64,000 bases of DNA from Comamonas sp. JUb58 (GCF_004364775.1 NZ_SOAL01000010.1:1-64000), one strand, 5' to 3'. Positions 30,415 through 40,273 are shown, numbered from the stretch's first letter. The notes: generated by a model not told the origin, from the letters alone. Made by a program: numbers and translations.

Positions 30415-31578
30415 ATGAAACGCCTCTGGCTCCTTTTCGCGCAATCGGTCACCGTCTTGCTGGCCCTGTACTTTATCGTTGCCACTTTGCAACCGGGCTG
30501 GCTGCAGCGCAACAACGCAGTACGCAGCAATGCCGGCATTGCCTTGATCGAGGCGCCGCAAAGTGAGGCCAACCGCGCCAGTGTGGCCACCAGCAGCTTC
30601 AGCCCGGCGGCCAAAAAGGCCTCGCCGGCCGTGGTCAGCATCAATACCAGCACGGCAGTGCGCCACCCGCGCGCCAATGATCCCTGGTTCCAGTTCTTCT
30701 TTGGCGACCAGGGTGTGCAGAACCAGGCGGGCCTGGGCAGCGGCGTGATCGTCAGTCCCGATGGCTATGTGCTCACCAACAACCATGTGGTGGAAGCCGC
30801 CGACGACATCGAGGTGACCCTGACCGATGGCCGCAAAGCCAAGGGCACCGTCATTGGCACCGATCCCGAGACGGACCTGGCCATCCTCAAGATCAGCCTG
30901 GACAAGCTGCCCGTCATCGTGCTGGGCAATTCCGATTCGGCCGAGGTGGGCGACCAAGTGCTGGCCATTGGCAACCCCTTTGGCGTGGGCCAGACTGTCA
31001 CCAGCGGCATCATCAGCGCGCTGGGCCGCAGCGAGCTGGGCATCAACACCTTCGAGAACTTCATCCAGACCGATGCAGCCATCAACCCCGGCAACTCGGG
31101 CGGCGCGCTGGTCGATGTCAATGGCAACCTGGTCGGCATCAACACCGCCATCTATTCGCGCTCGGGCGGCAGCATGGGCATTGGTTTTGCCATTCCCGTG
31201 GCCCTGGCCAAGAACGTACTCGACAGCATCGTGCGCGACGGCAAGGTGACCCGTGGCTGGATCGGCGTCGAGCCCAACGACCTGACACCCGAGCTGGCCG
31301 AGACCTTTGGTGTCAAGGCAGACACCGGCGTGATCATCACCGGCGTGCTGCAAAGCGGCCCTGCCGCCAATGCCGGCATCCGCCCAGGTGATGTGATTAC
31401 CCAGATCGGCGACATGCAGGTGCACCATGTGCAAAGCCTGCTGACCGCTGTGGCTGCCCTCGTACCCGGTACCACATCGGAGGTGCAACTGCGCCGTGGC
31501 GACCAGAGCCTGACCCTGCCAATCACCCCCGGCACGCGCCCGGTCAACAACCGCGCGATGCCACAAGGCCGGCGTTAA
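30415..31578 (+). CDS. DegS-like (HtrA family) membrane-anchored serine protease
   Basis: 387 aa. One N-terminal transmembrane anchor (4-24), a trypsin-like domain with triad H124 (TNNHVV), D154 (ETDLAIL) and S228 (NPGNSGG), then a single PDZ domain (about 285-375, RGWIGVEP...GDVITQIG). One PDZ plus an anchor fits DegS/AlgW, the site-1 proteases that cut anti-sigma-E. Sigma-E and RseA genes are not in the window, so that role is inferred. The start at 30415 is preferred to an in-frame ATG at 30352. It lies in the usual neighbourhood of tatABC. Confidence 0.88.
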   Translation: MKRLWLLFAQSVTVLLALYFIVATLQPGWLQRNNAVRSNAGIALIEAPQSEANRASVATSSFSPAAKKASPAVVSINTSTAVRHPRANDPWFQFFFGDQGVQNQAGLGSGVIVSPDGYVLTNNHVVEAADDIEVTLTDGRKAKGTVIGTDPETDLAILKISLDKLPVIVLGNSDSAEVGDQVLAIGNPFGVGQTVTSGIISALGRSELGINTFENFIQTDAAINPGNSGGALVDVNGNLVGINTAIYSRSGGSMGIGFAIPVALAKNVLDSIVRDGKVTRGWIGVEPNDLTPELAETFGVKADTGVIITGVLQSGPAANAGIRPGDVITQIGDMQVHHVQSLLTAVAALVPGTTSEVQLRRGDQSLTLPITPGTRPVNNRAMPQGRR

Positions 31579-31693
31579 GCCCTGGCGGGGCGCCTTGGTG
31601 TCGCCCTCGCCTTTGGTCCCTCTTCAAACAGATGAGTGCCTGGCTCATCGAACCCGACCTTCGCCACTACGCCGCTCCAGCCCCAGCAACAAC

Positions 31694-31729
31694 AAAGCCC
31701 CGGCTGACCTCAGGTCAGCACGGGGCTTT
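31694..31729. terminator. Shared terminator between degS-like gene and tatC
   Basis: AAAGCCCCG, an inner hairpin GCTGACCTCAGGTCAGC, and CGGGGCTTT form a two-tier stem between convergent genes. T-runs on both sides are short. Confidence 0.7.
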
Positions 31730-31754
31730 GGCTTATCTGGCGGACTGGCGGCGA

Positions 31755-32549
31755 TCAGGCGGCTGCGTCAGCGTCGGTTTCTTCTTCCTTCTTGGGCTGG
31801 TTGCGCGAGAACCAGGTGGCGCCCAGGATACCGACCTCATACAGAATGCACATGGGCACGGCCAGCGAAATCTGCGACAGCACGTCCGGTGGGGTGACCA
31901 CGGCAGCGATGACAAAGGACAGCACGATGAAGTAGCCGCGGAACGACTTGAGCTTGGCGATTTCCACGATACCCAGGCGCACCAGCAAGATCACCACAAT
32001 GGGCACCTGGAAGGCCAGGCCAAAGGCCAGGTAGAGCGACAGGATCGCTTCGACATAGGAAGAAATATCCGGCGTGGCCGCCACGCTCGACGGCGTGAAG
32101 TGCTGGATAAAACCAAACATGCGATCGAGCACGAACAGCTGCACAAAGGCAATGCCGGCATAGGCCAGCAGGCTGCCAAAGAAGATCAGCGGCAGCGCAA
32201 ACTTGCGCTCATGCATGTACAGGCCCGGGGCCACAAAGGCCCAGAGCTGGTACATGATCCAGGGCAAGGCCAGCAAAACGGCCGCCATGCCCAGCACCTT
32301 CAGCGGCACGATAAAGGGCGAGAACACGCCCACCGCAATCAGCTTGGCATCGGGCGGCATGTGCATCTTGATCGGATGCGCAATGAAATTCATCAGCCCA
32401 TCGGGGCCGGGCCAGATGGCCAGCAACACCAGTGCCACCAGCACGCCACCAATGCTGTAAAGCAGCCTATCGCGCAGCTCCATCAGGTGCTGCACAAAGG
32501 GCTGCTCGGTGCCGGCCAGCTCGTCTTCTTTAGAAGGGGTTTCGGACAT
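31755..32549 (-). CDS. tatC: Sec-independent translocase subunit TatC
   Basis: 264 aa. Six-helix receptor that reads the twin-arginine signal. Conserved HLMELRDRLLYS near the N-terminus with the family's Glu, the FWAFVAPGLYMHERKF-type loop (here LWAFVAPGLYMHERKF), and SYVEAILSLYLAFGLAFQVP. Last gene of tatABC. The TatB-TatC gap is 138 bases, wider than usual. Confidence 0.97.
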   Translation of the reverse strand: MSETPSKEDELAGTEQPFVQHLMELRDRLLYSIGGVLVALVLLAIWPGPDGLMNFIAHPIKMHMPPDAKLIAVGVFSPFIVPLKVLGMAAVLLALPWIMYQLWAFVAPGLYMHERKFALPLIFFGSLLAYAGIAFVQLFVLDRMFGFIQHFTPSSVAATPDISSYVEAILSLYLAFGLAFQVPIVVILLVRLGIVEIAKLKSFRGYFIVLSFVIAAVVTPPDVLSQISLAVPMCILYEVGILGATWFSRNQPKKEEETDADAAA

Positions 32550-32687
32550 GGGGATATCTGTTGCGAATCAAGGCCTCGCCGGAGCACAGCGCGTTAGCGC
32601 AGGCTGCACGCTGGCGGGCCGATGGAAATACCAGTGAGAAAACATGCCAACGCGCGGCTCCCGGAGCGGGCTGCGTTGCGGGCGCCA

Positions 32688-33209
32688 TCACAGGCCAGAC
32701 GATGGCTTTTTGGGCCGGAAACGTGCCACGCGTGCCGCGCCCGACTGCACATGGGTACGTACACCCGCTTGGTGCTTGTACCACTGGGGCGTCGCGCCGC
32801 GCTTTAGGCGCCAGTTCTTGCGGGGGTGGTGGTAGACCGGCGCCACCGTCGATGCCGAGCCGCTGTCATAGCTCTCGGCATAGGGATCCGCAGTGTAGAA
32901 ACTGTCGTCGCTGCCAGACGAAGCCAGGCCATTGGCCTGGTCGTTGAGGTTTTTCTCGAAGTCTGCCGAATTGGTGCGGATGGTGTTTTCCACATCCCGC
33001 GCGGCCGACTCGACGTTGTCCTTCATCTTGCGCAGCTCGTCGAGTTCCATCGAGCGATTGACCTCGGACTTGACGTCGTTGACATAGCGCTGCGCCTTGC
33101 CCAGCAAGGTGCCTACCGTGCGTGCAACGCGCGGCAGTTTTTCAGGGCCAATGACGATCAGTGCCACCGCACCGATCAAGGCCATCTTGGAGATACCGAG
33201 ATCAAACAT
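32688..33209 (-). CDS. tatB: Sec-independent translocase subunit TatB
   Basis: 173 aa. Single N-terminal membrane helix [26 protein letters not shown], an amphipathic helix ([17 protein letters not shown]) and a long, low-complexity tail rich in Ser/Asp/Tyr. The Glu in the first helix region and the longer tail distinguish it from TatA. The start is the ATG at 33209. Confidence 0.94.
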   Translation of the reverse strand: MFDLGISKMALIGAVALIVIGPEKLPRVARTVGTLLGKAQRYVNDVKSEVNRSMELDELRKMKDNVESAARDVENTIRTNSADFEKNLNDQANGLASSGSDDSFYTADPYAESYDSGSASTVAPVYHHPRKNWRLKRGATPQWYKHQAGVRTHVQSGAARVARFRPKKPSSGL

Positions 33210-33274
33210 TCCAACCCCATCGAATGCACACAAGCGGTTGCTGCGGCTTGCCCGCAGCCCCTGTCATGCGCACA

Positions 33275-33526
33275 TCAGCCCTTGTTCTTGGCTTCGACGT
33301 CGATGGTGGTGTTCTTGTCAGCCACAGGCGACTGACCCACTTGCTGTGCGGTGGTCGTCGTGGACGCAGCTGGCGAGGCGGATTCGCCGCCGTCCTTGAT
33401 ACCGTCCTTGAAGCCTTTGACGGCACCACCCAGATCGGTGCCGATGTTCTTGAGCTTCTTGGTACCAAATACCAGCACCACGATGAGCAGAACAATCAGC
33501 CAATGCCAAACAGAAAAGGAACCCAT
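33275..33526 (-). CDS. tatA: Sec-independent translocase subunit TatA
   Basis: 83 aa. Pore-forming Tat subunit: helix [17 protein letters not shown], then the [21 protein letters not shown] amphipathic segment (given in part: [20 protein letters not shown]), then a polar tail. First of tatABC; AGGAGAATTTC ribosome site ahead of the start. Confidence 0.96.
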   Translation of the reverse strand: MGSFSVWHWLIVLLIVVLVFGTKKLKNIGTDLGGAVKGFKDGIKDGGESASPAASTTTTAQQVGQSPVADKNTTIDVEAKNKG

Positions 33527-33629
33527 GAAATTCTCCTAGCGAATATGCGCATTTTAGACGCCTTGGGCATCTAAAGGTTTCGTAATACTGTCACAGGACG
33601 AGGGCTTCCCCCCGCTGCCCGTGCAGGGC

Positions 33630-33986
33630 TCAGCCCTTTTTCCAGGGGCGGGGGCCACCCAGCAGGTGGATGTGCAGATGGTGCACTTCCTGGCCGCCCT
33701 CTTCGCCGGTGTTGACCATCAGCCGGAAACCACCTTGCGGATAGGGGTTGCAGCCGTTATCCAGCGCCAGTTGCGGCGCCTTAGCCAGCATGCGGCCCAG
33801 CAAAGGAGCCTGCTCGGCCCCCACCTGCGCCATCGAGGCGATGTGCAGCTTGGGCACCATCAGCAAATGCACGGGCGCTGCCGGATGGATGTCCTTGAAC
33901 ACCAGCATGTCTTCGTCTTCATAGACCTTGCTCGACGGGATCTGGCCGGCAATGATTTTGCAAAAAAGGCAGTCGGGATCGTGCAT
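33630..33986 (-). CDS. HIT-family nucleotide hydrolase (HinT type)
   Basis: 118 aa. Purine nucleoside phosphoramidase family. The histidine triad is H103-L-H105-I-H107 in QEVHHLHIHLLGG, with Cys6/Cys9 in DCLFCKI at the N-terminus. The start at 33986 is the usual one. It lies between the patatin gene and tatA; hisE-hinT-tatABC is the usual order in Burkholderiales, so the patatin and DUF4870 genes are additions. Confidence 0.93.
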   Translation of the reverse strand: MHDPDCLFCKIIAGQIPSSKVYEDEDMLVFKDIHPAAPVHLLMVPKLHIASMAQVGAEQAPLLGRMLAKAPQLALDNGCNPYPQGGFRLMVNTGEEGGQEVHHLHIHLLGGPRPWKKG

Positions 33987-34081
33987 AAACTTCTTATCTC
34001 TCAAAACATGGGTGCCACAGATGCAGACAGCCCGCAGTAACAGTCACGGTGCAAGCAGCAAGCGTGCCAACAACCAGTAGA

Positions 34082-35182
34082 TTACACCTTGAAACCGGAC
34101 CGCACACCGACATCGGCCCGGTGTTTGGTCAGCCAGTTCTCGCCGGAGACACGGCCCCGCTCACACAGTTCACGCACAAAAGGCGCATCGGAGCGGTTCT
34201 TGCTCGACGCGCCATAGCTCTTGAGCACGGACCCACCATCCACATGGTGCATCAGCATGTACTTGTAGCGCTCCCGGTCCAGCTTGCCTTCGTCCAAAAG
34301 CCGGCGCACAAAGCCCATCGCACGCAGCTCGGCCAGCAAGCTGGCGTTGAAGGTGATCTCATTGATGCGGTCCATGATGTCCTGGACGTTGGTCGGCACC
34401 TCGTTGTATTCAATCGGGTTGAGCTGCACCAGCAGCACATCGCTGTTGCCCGTCTGGTAGATCAGCGGATAGAGCAAGGGGTTGCCGGAGTAGCCGCCAT
34501 CCCAGTAGTACTGGTCCTTGATCTCGACCGCCTTGTACATCATCGGCAGGCAGGCCGAGGCCATCACCGCATCAGCCGTCAGCCGCTTGCCGCTGAAGAC
34601 TTCGCCCTTGCCGGTGCGCACATTGGTGGCACAGACAAACACGCGGGGCGCATTGCGGCCCTGCTCGTGCTGGAGAAAGTCAAAATCCACCACCTTTTCC
34701 AGCAGACGCCGCAAGGGGTTGATATCAAGGGGGTTGGTCTGGTAGGGCGAGAGCCATTGGCTCATCATGTCCCAGATGGCCTTGCCGGCCATCGGCACGC
34801 CCGCCATCAGACTGCCCATGGTGCCCACACCTTCCCAGAACTGCTTGAGGGATTCGCGGGCCGATTCGCAGCCCGCGTCATGGGCTTTGCGCTTGTCGCT
34901 CTCGGTGGCGGCTACCTTGCCATAGCCATAGGCCATCACCACGGCATTCATGGCCCCGGCGCTGGTGCCACTGATACCTTCCACCCACAGACTGCGGTCG
35001 GCCAGCAGGGCATCGAGAACGCCCCAGGTAAAGGCGCCATGCGAGCCGCCGCCCTGCAAGGCCAGGCTGATGGGCGGCGTGTTCTCATCCACCCCCTTGG
35101 AGCGGGGCACCCGTTTGGGCGCTTCGGCCTCTGCCGGGGCTGGTGGCTCAGGCGCTTCGGGTGGGGGCGTGTGGCTAGCCAT
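34082..35182 (-). CDS. Patatin-like phospholipase
   Basis: 366 aa. Serine-Asp dyad lipid acyl hydrolase family. A Pro/Ala-rich N-terminal 35 residues precede the oxyanion loop LQGGGSHGAF (42-51). The nucleophile is Ser74 in GTSAG, and the partner Asp lies in WDGGYSGNPLLYPL near 223. No signal peptide is evident, so it is probably cytoplasmic. Its start overlaps the stop of the DUF4870 gene by 8 bases, which implies coupled translation. Confidence 0.88.
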   Translation of the reverse strand: MASHTPPPEAPEPPAPAEAEAPKRVPRSKGVDENTPPISLALQGGGSHGAFTWGVLDALLADRSLWVEGISGTSAGAMNAVVMAYGYGKVAATESDKRKAHDAGCESARESLKQFWEGVGTMGSLMAGVPMAGKAIWDMMSQWLSPYQTNPLDINPLRRLLEKVVDFDFLQHEQGRNAPRVFVCATNVRTGKGEVFSGKRLTADAVMASACLPMMYKAVEIKDQYYWDGGYSGNPLLYPLIYQTGNSDVLLVQLNPIEYNEVPTNVQDIMDRINEITFNASLLAELRAMGFVRRLLDEGKLDRERYKYMLMHHVDGGSVLKSYGASSKNRSDAPFVRELCERGRVSGENWLTKHRADVGVRSGFKV

Positions 35183-35564
35183 TGATGGCCTGGTCTTTGT
35201 TCATCGTCAGCATGCCACGCACGATGCGGTAGAGGAACCAGATAGAAATGAGGGTCCAGGCAATCCAGCCGGGAACGAGAAAAAGAATCCACAACGGTGC
35301 AGTAACGACATACAAAATGCCGGCCCAGATAACGCTGCGAATGCGCCAGGAGAAATGGCTTTGCTGCCAGGTGCCCTGCGCATCGCCGCGCTTGACCAGG
35401 TCAATGACCAGCGCAATCAGCAGCAGCACGATGCTGGCCTGGGCGCTGGGCACCACCGCTGCCACGGCCACAATCAGGTGCAGCAGGTAGCTGACCCAGC
35501 CCCAGGTCTTGAGGCTTTCCATCGCAGCCGAATCCACGGTCTTCACGTCGACAACGTCATTCAT
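35175..35564 (-). CDS. DUF4870-like small membrane protein
   Basis: 129 aa with three hydrophobic segments (about 24-38, 42-56 and 78-113). The layout (polar N-terminus, [20 protein letters not shown], later [17 protein letters not shown]) resembles DUF4870/YtcA-type tri-helix proteins. Function unknown. It overlaps hisE by 4 bases and the patatin gene by 8, so all three are one translational unit attached to the histidine operon. Confidence 0.75.
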   Translation of the reverse strand: MNDVVDVKTVDSAAMESLKTWGWVSYLLHLIVAVAAVVPSAQASIVLLLIALVIDLVKRGDAQGTWQQSHFSWRIRSVIWAGILYVVTAPLWILFLVPGWIAWTLISIWFLYRIVRGMLTMNKDQAING

Positions 35565-35965
35565 GCGGAACTCCCTTCTTCAGCTTCTCGGTCCTTCACC
35601 TTGCGCATCGCCTTTTCTTCCAGGCCACTGAGGCCTTCACGGCGCGCCAGTTCGTTGACCACATCGGCGGGGCTCAGGCCATAGTGGGCCAGTGCCACCA
35701 TCGTATGAAACCACAGATCAGCCACTTCGTACACCAGTTTGGAGGCCGGTGCGCCATGGTCCACATCCTTGGCGGCCATTACCACTTCGGTCGCCTCCTC
35801 CCCCACCTTCTTCAAAAAGGCATCCGGGCCTTTGTGCAGCAAACGGGCCACATAGCTGGCCTCAGGATCACCGCCGTTGGAAGGTTTGCGCGACTCCAGC
35901 ACCTCGGCCAGACGCATCAAGACATCGGTAGAGGACATGGCAGCGGAAGAGGAGGTATCGGTCAT
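35561..35965 (-). CDS. hisE: Phosphoribosyl-ATP pyrophosphatase
   Basis: 134 aa. Second step of histidine synthesis. All-alpha NTP-pyrophosphohydrolase fold with [15 protein letters not shown] and [13 protein letters not shown] carrying the metal-binding acids. N-terminal 20 residues and a C-terminal extension ([19 protein letters not shown] in part) are extra to the core. Separate from hisI, as usual in betaproteobacteria. Confidence 0.95.
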   Translation of the reverse strand: MTDTSSSAAMSSTDVLMRLAEVLESRKPSNGGDPEASYVARLLHKGPDAFLKKVGEEATEVVMAAKDVDHGAPASKLVYEVADLWFHTMVALAHYGLSPADVVNELARREGLSGLEEKAMRKVKDREAEEGSSA

Positions 35966-36025
35966 AACGAAAATATAGCGAAGCAGCCGCCCAGGGCTGC
36001 AGGAAGTCGGATCCAGGGACAGGGA

Positions 36026-36415
36026 TTATTTGTAGATCGATTCCGGGTCTTTCAAGACCGGATCGACCGCTTGCCACTGGCCATCGCGCAACACGCTGTA
36101 AAAACAGCTGTGGCGACCGGTATGGCAGGCAATGCCCGGCTCATGTCCAGTCTGGGTCACACTCAGCAGCACCACATCGTTGTCGCAGTCAATGCGGATC
36201 TCATGCACGTTCTGCACATGGCCGGATTCCTCGCCCTTGAACCAGAGCTTGCCGCGCGAGCGGCTGAAGTACACCGCCCGGCCCAACTCGGCCGTATGGG
36301 CGAGCGCCTCGCGGTTCATCCAGGCAAACATCAGCACATCCTTGGTGTGCTGTTCCTGCGCAATGACGGGCACTAGGCCCTGCGCGTCCCATTTCACTTG
36401 ATCGAGCCAGTTCAT
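36026..36415 (-). CDS. hisI: Phosphoribosyl-AMP cyclohydrolase
   Basis: 129 aa. Third step of histidine synthesis. Zinc/metal ligands are visible in [11 protein letters not shown] and in [10 protein letters not shown]; the [16 protein letters not shown] segment is typical. Ends a 119-base gap after hisF that contains a hairpin. Confidence 0.96.
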   Translation of the reverse strand: MNWLDQVKWDAQGLVPVIAQEQHTKDVLMFAWMNREALAHTAELGRAVYFSRSRGKLWFKGEESGHVQNVHEIRIDCDNDVVLLSVTQTGHEPGIACHTGRHSCFYSVLRDGQWQAVDPVLKDPESIYK

Positions 36416-36481
36416 GCGGGGAATTGTCTCGCATTCAATGCAGGTATGCGCAATGCAGGGAGAAACAGCCGCAAAACAGCA

Positions 36482-36500
36482 ACGGCGCCAAAGGCGCCGT
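36482..36500 (-). terminator. Hairpin between hisF and hisI
   Basis: ACGGCGCC-aaa-GGCGCCGT. On the minus strand it lies after the hisI start side and before nothing T-rich (GCTGTTTT follows further on the other side), so it is at most an attenuator or mRNA-processing hairpin within the his transcript. Confidence 0.35.
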
Positions 36501-36534
36501 CATTGGGTAGTGTCCAAGCCCAGAAGGCCGAGCT

Positions 36535-37314
36535 TTACAGCCGCACGGGGATGCCGCGCTCGCGCATACGCTCTTTGGCTTGCTGCACAGTGAACTCGCC
36601 ATAGTGGAAGATGCTCGCCGCCAGCACCGCATCGGCACCGCCTTGCTGCACACCATCAGCCAAGTGGTCCAGATTACCCACACCACCCGAGGCGATGACC
36701 GGCACGCCCACGGCATCGGCCACGGCACGGGTCAGGGCCAGGTCAAAACCAGACTTGGTGCCATCGCGGTCCATGCTGGTGAGGAGGATCTCTCCGGCGC
36801 CGCGCGCGGCCATGTCGCTGGCCCAGCGCACAGCGTCCATCCCGGTGTTCTTGCGCCCGCCATGGCTGTAGACATCCCAGCCCTCACCGCGCTCGATGAC
36901 ATCCTGGCCTTGGCGGCGCTTGGCGTCGATGGCAACCACAATGCACTGCGAGCCGTAGCGATCGCTGGCGGCATTGATGACGGAAGGATCGGCGATGGCT
37001 GCAGAGTTGAAGCTGGTTTTGTCGGCACCGGCATTGAGCAGGCGCCGCACATCGGCCACCGTACGCACACCGCCGCCCACGGTCAGCGGAATGAAGACCT
37101 GGCTGGCAACCGCCTCGATGATCGGCAAGATCAAATCGCGGCCATCGCTGGTCGCGGTAATGTCGAGAAAGGTCAGCTCATCCGCGCCCTGGCTGTTGTA
37201 GCGTGCCGCAATCTCCACCGGATCGCCGGCATCGCGCAGTTCGACAAAGTTGACACCTTTGACGACGCGGCCGCCAGTGACGTCGAGGCAGGGAATGATG
37301 CGTTTGGCAAGCAT
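36535..37314 (-). CDS. hisF: Imidazole glycerol phosphate synthase, cyclase subunit
   Basis: 259 aa. TIM barrel that joins with HisH to form IGP and AICAR. Catalytic Asp11 in [14 protein letters not shown] and the second Asp in [10 protein letters not shown] (about 131) are present; phosphate-binding loops GGGVRT and [10 protein letters not shown] are intact. It is separated from hisA by the galE-like gene. Confidence 0.97.
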   Translation of the reverse strand: MLAKRIIPCLDVTGGRVVKGVNFVELRDAGDPVEIAARYNSQGADELTFLDITATSDGRDLILPIIEAVASQVFIPLTVGGGVRTVADVRRLLNAGADKTSFNSAAIADPSVINAASDRYGSQCIVVAIDAKRRQGQDVIERGEGWDVYSHGGRKNTGMDAVRWASDMAARGAGEILLTSMDRDGTKSGFDLALTRAVADAVGVPVIASGGVGNLDHLADGVQQGGADAVLAASIFHYGEFTVQQAKERMRERGIPVRL

Positions 37315-37448
37315 GGAAGATCTCTTGGCAGATGGGAGCGGTGGCGATAGCGCCAGACGGGCAAAACGATAACACGCCCAGCCTGGGCGCGCAGGCTGCG
37401 GGGCCAGAAAAAAGCCTGGTGCTGTTGGGCTACCAGGCTAGTGATTCA

Positions 37449-38459
37449 TCAATGCACGCTGCGGCCGGTGCCGATCTGCCAGCGCCAGACATCTTCCATC
37501 ATGCGATCGAGGCCCAGCTTGGGCTGCCAGCCCAGTTGCGTGCGGGCCTGCGTGATGTCGGCCCAGCAGTGGGCAGCATCGCCGGCGCGGCGGGCGCCGA
37601 TGCGGAAAGGTACCGCCCGGCCGTTGGCATGTTCAAAAGCGCGCACCAGGCCCAGCACCGAGGTGGGCTGGCCCGACCCAATATTGAAGCGGGACAGACC
37701 CGGATGGCTGCGCAAATACGGCAAGGTCGCCACATAGGCACGGGCCAGGTCCATCACATGCAGGTAATCGCGCACGGGAGTGCCATCAGGCGTGGGGTAG
37801 TCACCGCCATAAATGCGCAGGCCATCGCGCTTGCCAGCAGCCACCTGGGCCAGATAAGGCGCTACGTGCGACGACATGCGCGGCGGGTCTTCGGCAATCA
37901 GGCCGCTGTCATGGCAGCCCACGGCGTTGAAGCTGCGCAGCAAGGCCATGCGCCAGCGCTTGGGCGAGGCCTCGTCGAGGCTGCTGAGCACCTGCTCCAC
38001 CATCAGTGCCGTCTGGCCATAGGGCGTGCAGGCCGACAGCGGCGCGTCCTCGCGCACCGGGTGCGGTGCCGGATCGCCGTAGACCACCGACGAAGAAGAC
38101 ACCACCAGGTTGCGCAAACCGGCCGTCTGCATGGCGCGCAGCAGGCCGATGGTGCCCGAGACATTGTTGTCGTAGTAACGCAGTGGCTCGCGAGCAGCAT
38201 CGGCCGAGGCGGTCAGAAAGGCGCTGTGGATCACGGCATCGAAGTGCTGCTCATCGAACAGCTGCTCAAGCACCGCCACATCGCGCACATCGGCGTCGAT
38301 GCAGGGCGGCGCAAAGCCGAGGATCTTGCCCAGCCGCGTGATGACCGAACGCCTTGCATTGCTGAAGTTATCCAGAATCAGGAACGGCATGCCGGCCTCG
38401 GCCAAGGCAATGCAGATATGAGAGCCAACATAGCCGGCTCCGCCAGTCACGAGTATCAC
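37449..38459 (-). CDS. GalE-like NAD-dependent epimerase with altered active site
   Basis: 336 aa extended SDR. The Rossmann motif GGAGYVGSH, SSSSVVYG, DYPTPDGTPVRDYLHVMDLA and GARRAGD align with UDP-glucose 4-epimerase. But the catalytic YxxxK is YGQTA (TAT..GCA), so the Lys is Ala. The usual HFAGLKAVGES reads HSAFLTASADA, the NNLMPYI substrate loop is SSHVAPYL, and the position of E. coli Tyr299 is Cys (HCWAD). GTG start at 38459. It interrupts the his order between hisA and hisF. Family certain; classical GalE activity doubtful. Confidence 0.85.
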   Translation of the reverse strand: MILVTGGAGYVGSHICIALAEAGMPFLILDNFSNARRSVITRLGKILGFAPPCIDADVRDVAVLEQLFDEQHFDAVIHSAFLTASADAAREPLRYYDNNVSGTIGLLRAMQTAGLRNLVVSSSSVVYGDPAPHPVREDAPLSACTPYGQTALMVEQVLSSLDEASPKRWRMALLRSFNAVGCHDSGLIAEDPPRMSSHVAPYLAQVAAGKRDGLRIYGGDYPTPDGTPVRDYLHVMDLARAYVATLPYLRSHPGLSRFNIGSGQPTSVLGLVRAFEHANGRAVPFRIGARRAGDAAHCWADITQARTQLGWQPKLGLDRMMEDVWRWQIGTGRSVH

Positions 38460-38796
38460 AGGGGGCTTTCAAAGAGGTCTTGCAGAATGCGCTATCCAAG
38501 ACTTCTATGGACTCCAGCATCCTGACCAATTGCTCATTGTCCAATAAGCCACAGTTATGTGAAACCTCGGCCCGTCATAAGAAGCTGCCATAGGTAACAA
38601 CTAGCATTTGTTGACATTCCTTAAATTCGCAGTCACTACACGGACTTAAAAGCGCGCTGTAGTCCAGCTCCCACAGGCTTGGCGCTGGAAGAAAACCAGG
38701 GTTGCATACAAACTGTTTCAATTAACACAGATGTAGAAAAGGCCACCCTGGGGTGGCCTTGCGCTGCAGTGCGGTTGCAGCAGGTGGGCGGGCGGC
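38460..38796. other. 337-bp gap between galE-like gene and hisA
   Basis: No gene seen. The stretch 38560-38730 is markedly less GC-rich than the surrounding genes (for example TTTGTTGACATTCCTTAAAT near 38605-38624), which fits recent insertion or a regulatory region. It must hold the galE-like promoter on the minus strand; I found no clear hexamer pair. The hisA terminator lies at its right end. Confidence 0.45.
38737..38760 (-). terminator. Terminator after hisA
   Basis: AAGGCCACCC-tg-GGGTGGCCTT (38739-38760); on the minus strand the stem is followed by TTTTCT. It would separate hisC-B-H-A from the galE-like gene and hisF-I-E. Confidence 0.65.
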
Positions 38797-39543
38797 TTAG
38801 ACGCTGTCGCTCAGCTGGTCGGCGCGCTCCTGGGCGGCCGCAAAATCCAGGTCACCGGTGTAGATGGCGCGACCGCAGATGACGCCTTCGACGCCTTCGG
38901 GCTCGGCCTTGCACAGGGCCTCGATATCGGCCATGCCCGACAGACCGCCGGAGGCAATGACGGGGATCTTGATCGCCTGGGCCAGCTTGACGGTGGCTTC
39001 CATGTTGATGCCGCTGAGCATGCCGTCGCGACCGATGTCGGTGTAGATGATGGATTCCACACCCCAGTCCTCAAAGCGCTTGGCCGTCTCGATGACCGAG
39101 TGCTGGGTGATCTTGCTCCAGCCATCGGTGGCAACCATGCCGTCCTTGGCATCGAGGCCGACGATGATATGGCCGGCAAAGGCCGTGCAGGCGTTCTGCA
39201 GAAAGCCGGGGTCCTTGACCGCGGCCGTGCCGATGATCACGTAGCGCATGCCGGCATCGATGTATTTCTCGATGGTGTCCAGATCGCGGATGCCGCCACC
39301 CAGCTGCACCGGCAGCTCGTCACCAAATTCCTTCAGGATAGCCTTGATGACCGGCAGGTTCTTGGGCTGGCCGGCAAAGGCGCCGTTGAGGTCCACCAGA
39401 TGCAGGCGGCGCGCGCCCGCATCGAACCAGCGGCGGGCGACCGCAACCGGGTCTTCACCAAAGGTAGTGGATTGGTCCATATCGCCTTGCTTGAGGCGTA
39501 CGCAGTGACCGTCCTTGAGGTCAATCGCAGGAATGAGCAGCAT
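38797..39543 (-). CDS. hisA: ProFAR isomerase
   Basis: 248 aa. TIM-barrel isomerase of histidine synthesis. Catalytic Asp8 in [15 protein letters not shown] and the second Asp in [12 protein letters not shown] are present, with QLGGGIRD and [10 protein letters not shown] phosphate loops. The open frame runs 165 bases further upstream, but the ATG at 39543 is the family start. Downstream of hisH by 23 bases. Confidence 0.97.
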   Translation of the reverse strand: MLLIPAIDLKDGHCVRLKQGDMDQSTTFGEDPVAVARRWFDAGARRLHLVDLNGAFAGQPKNLPVIKAILKEFGDELPVQLGGGIRDLDTIEKYIDAGMRYVIIGTAAVKDPGFLQNACTAFAGHIIVGLDAKDGMVATDGWSKITQHSVIETAKRFEDWGVESIIYTDIGRDGMLSGINMEATVKLAQAIKIPVIASGGLSGMADIEALCKAEPEGVEGVICGRAIYTGDLDFAAAQERADQLSDSV

Positions 39544-39566
39544 GGTAGTGGGCTGACGGTGAAAAT

Positions 39567-40235
39567 TTAAGGGTTCCAGTGCAGGAAGTTGCGGTAGAGC
39601 GCCAGGCCCTGGTCCGCACTTTTTTCTGGATGAAACTGGGTCGCGAAGATGTTGTCTCGGCCAATGGCGCAGGCAAAGCGCTCGCCATACTCGGCCCAGC
39701 CGTGGCACTGGGCATCACTGGCAGGGGCCGCATAAAAGCTGTGGACAAAATAGAAATAGGACTGGTCGGGCACGCCCTGCCAGACCGGGTGGGGCTGGCC
39801 GCCATGGGCTTGTTGCTGCACCTGGTTCCAGCCCATCTGCGGCACCTTGAAGCGGCTGCCATCGGCCTGGGTGCGGCCCGCCAGTTGGAACTTGCGCACC
39901 TGGCCAGCGATCAGGCCCAGGCCCGGGGTGTCGCCCTCTTCGCTGTGGTCCAGCAGCATCTGCATGCCCACGCAAACGCCGAACATCGGCTTGTTGCGGG
40001 CCGCTTCCAGCACGCTGTCCTGCAGGCCCGAGGCCTTGAGCTCGGCCATGCAGTCACGCATGGCGCCCTGGCCTGGCAACACGATGCGGGTGGCAGCACG
40101 CACCACCTCGGGGTCGGCCGTCACCACCACGGCCACGGATGAGCCCGCGGCCGCCGCCTGCACGGCCTGCGACACCGAGCGCAGATTGCCCATGCCGTAG
40201 TCCACCACGGCAACGGTATTGGATGAAGTTGTCAT
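39567..40235 (-). CDS. hisH: Imidazole glycerol phosphate synthase, glutaminase subunit
   Basis: 222 aa. Class I glutamine amidotransferase that feeds ammonia to HisF. The nucleophile Cys is in [12 protein letters not shown] and the His/Glu pair in TQFHPEKS near the C-terminus; the opening [14 protein letters not shown] is diagnostic. Confidence 0.97.
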   Translation of the reverse strand: MTTSSNTVAVVDYGMGNLRSVSQAVQAAAAGSSVAVVVTADPEVVRAATRIVLPGQGAMRDCMAELKASGLQDSVLEAARNKPMFGVCVGMQMLLDHSEEGDTPGLGLIAGQVRKFQLAGRTQADGSRFKVPQMGWNQVQQQAHGGQPHPVWQGVPDQSYFYFVHSFYAAPASDAQCHGWAEYGERFACAIGRDNIFATQFHPEKSADQGLALYRNFLHWNP

Positions 40236-40273
40236 AGCAAGAATGAAGTGTAGCGGCTGCCGCCAACGGCAGC

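Noticed and set aside
38605-38640. TTGACA at 38610 as a plus-strand promoter
   Set aside because: No acceptable -10 box 16-18 bases downstream and no plus-strand gene ahead of it.
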